Source: Vampirovibrionales bacterium
Lineage (GTDB): Bacteria > Cyanobacteriota > Vampirovibrionia > Vampirovibrionales > JAGQHJ01
Length of the DNA stretch: 5,421 bases
Assembly: GCA_025451145.1 (NCBI GenBank)
Contig: JANWKX010000158.1
Span: forward strand, 1 to 5,421
Reading direction: 5' to 3'
A program made the position numbers and the translations under genes. Numbering within the stretch: position 1 is the stretch's first letter; each line of letters starts with the position of its first letter. Shown one piece after another: positions 5,261 to 5,421 of the stretch. The notes under the pieces are model-generated. The model did no database searches, had not been told where the DNA came from, and worked only from the letters and a program-made list of their open reading frames with translations.

Positions 5261-5421
5261 ATGCTCTACAGCCTGCTAAAACGCTTGTATAAACCACTCA
5301 TCCTTGGCGCTGTTTCGTGCTGTATTTGGGCGAATTGCGCTGCCCCGACATTGGCGGATGCCCCTCTTTATAAAGACACCATGGTCGCTGCTGGCTTATT
5401 CCCATGGACACCCACCTGGCA
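5261..5421 (+). CDS. Exported protein of unknown function, partial (N-terminus only)
   Basis: The frame is open from the ATG at 5261 to the right edge (53 codons plus two bases). A purine-rich AAAAAAGGA (5245-5253) ends seven bases before the ATG and serves as ribosome-binding site. The N-terminus is a signal sequence: a basic start (K7, R8, K11), a hydrophobic core PLILGAVSCCIWA (12-24) and small residues suited to signal peptidase I, for example TLA at 30-32 before D33. AVSC at 17-20 is a poor lipobox, so a lipoprotein is possible but less likely. The mature part begins DAPLYKDTMVAAGLFPWTPTW, which I do not recognise. The destination is periplasm, outer membrane or outside. Its promoter lies in the region shared with the divergent 127-aa gene. 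Confidence 0.7.
   Translation, partial: MLYSLLKRLYKPLILGAVSCCIWANCAAPTLADAPLYKDTMVAAGLFPWTPTW

Overview
The window looks like chromosome of a Gram-negative bacterium. A lipopolysaccharide-type heptosyltransferase implies an outer membrane, and the moderate base composition (by eye a little under 50% G+C), TTG starts and clear Shine-Dalgarno sites are ordinary bacterial features. No rRNA, tRNA, insertion sequence, CRISPR array or phage gene is visible. The lineage cannot be fixed from this sequence. Two genes match nothing I recognise, which hints at a poorly sampled phylum. A non-photosynthetic cyanobacterial relative (Vampirovibrionia/Melainabacteria) is only a guess.

Layout: (1) Positions 1145 to 1 on the minus strand hold a large tetratricopeptide-repeat (TPR) protein with one N-terminal membrane anchor, running off the left edge. 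(2) A WaaC-like heptosyltransferase (about 1224-2378, plus) is divergent from it across about 78 bp. (3) It converges on a two-gene minus-strand operon, yqeK then rsfS (3514 to 2433), in which the rsfS ribosome-binding site is built into the yqeK stop codon. (4) A roughly 300-bp regulatory stretch with several short dyads follows. (5) Next is an unrecognised 257-aa gene (3811-4584, plus). (6) It converges on an unrecognised 127-aa gene with a winged-helix-like C-terminus (5002 to 4619, minus). (7) A second divergent regulatory region has plausible promoters in both directions and an operator-like dyad. (8) The start of an exported protein (5261 onward, plus) runs off the right edge.

Functional picture: the heptosyltransferase adds a heptose to the lipopolysaccharide inner core. 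Its divergent TPR neighbour resembles LapB in architecture (membrane anchor, then a long TPR array), so an envelope-assembly role is an attractive but unproven reading. YqeK (Ap4A hydrolase) and RsfS (ribosome silencing factor) are a classic pair linked to nucleotide alarmone clearance and translation shutdown under starvation; their usual partner nadD is not here. The 257-aa and 127-aa genes are functionally unknown but share the N-terminal pattern M-x-L-x-F-x-x-[VI]-x-K, the most intriguing signal in the window.
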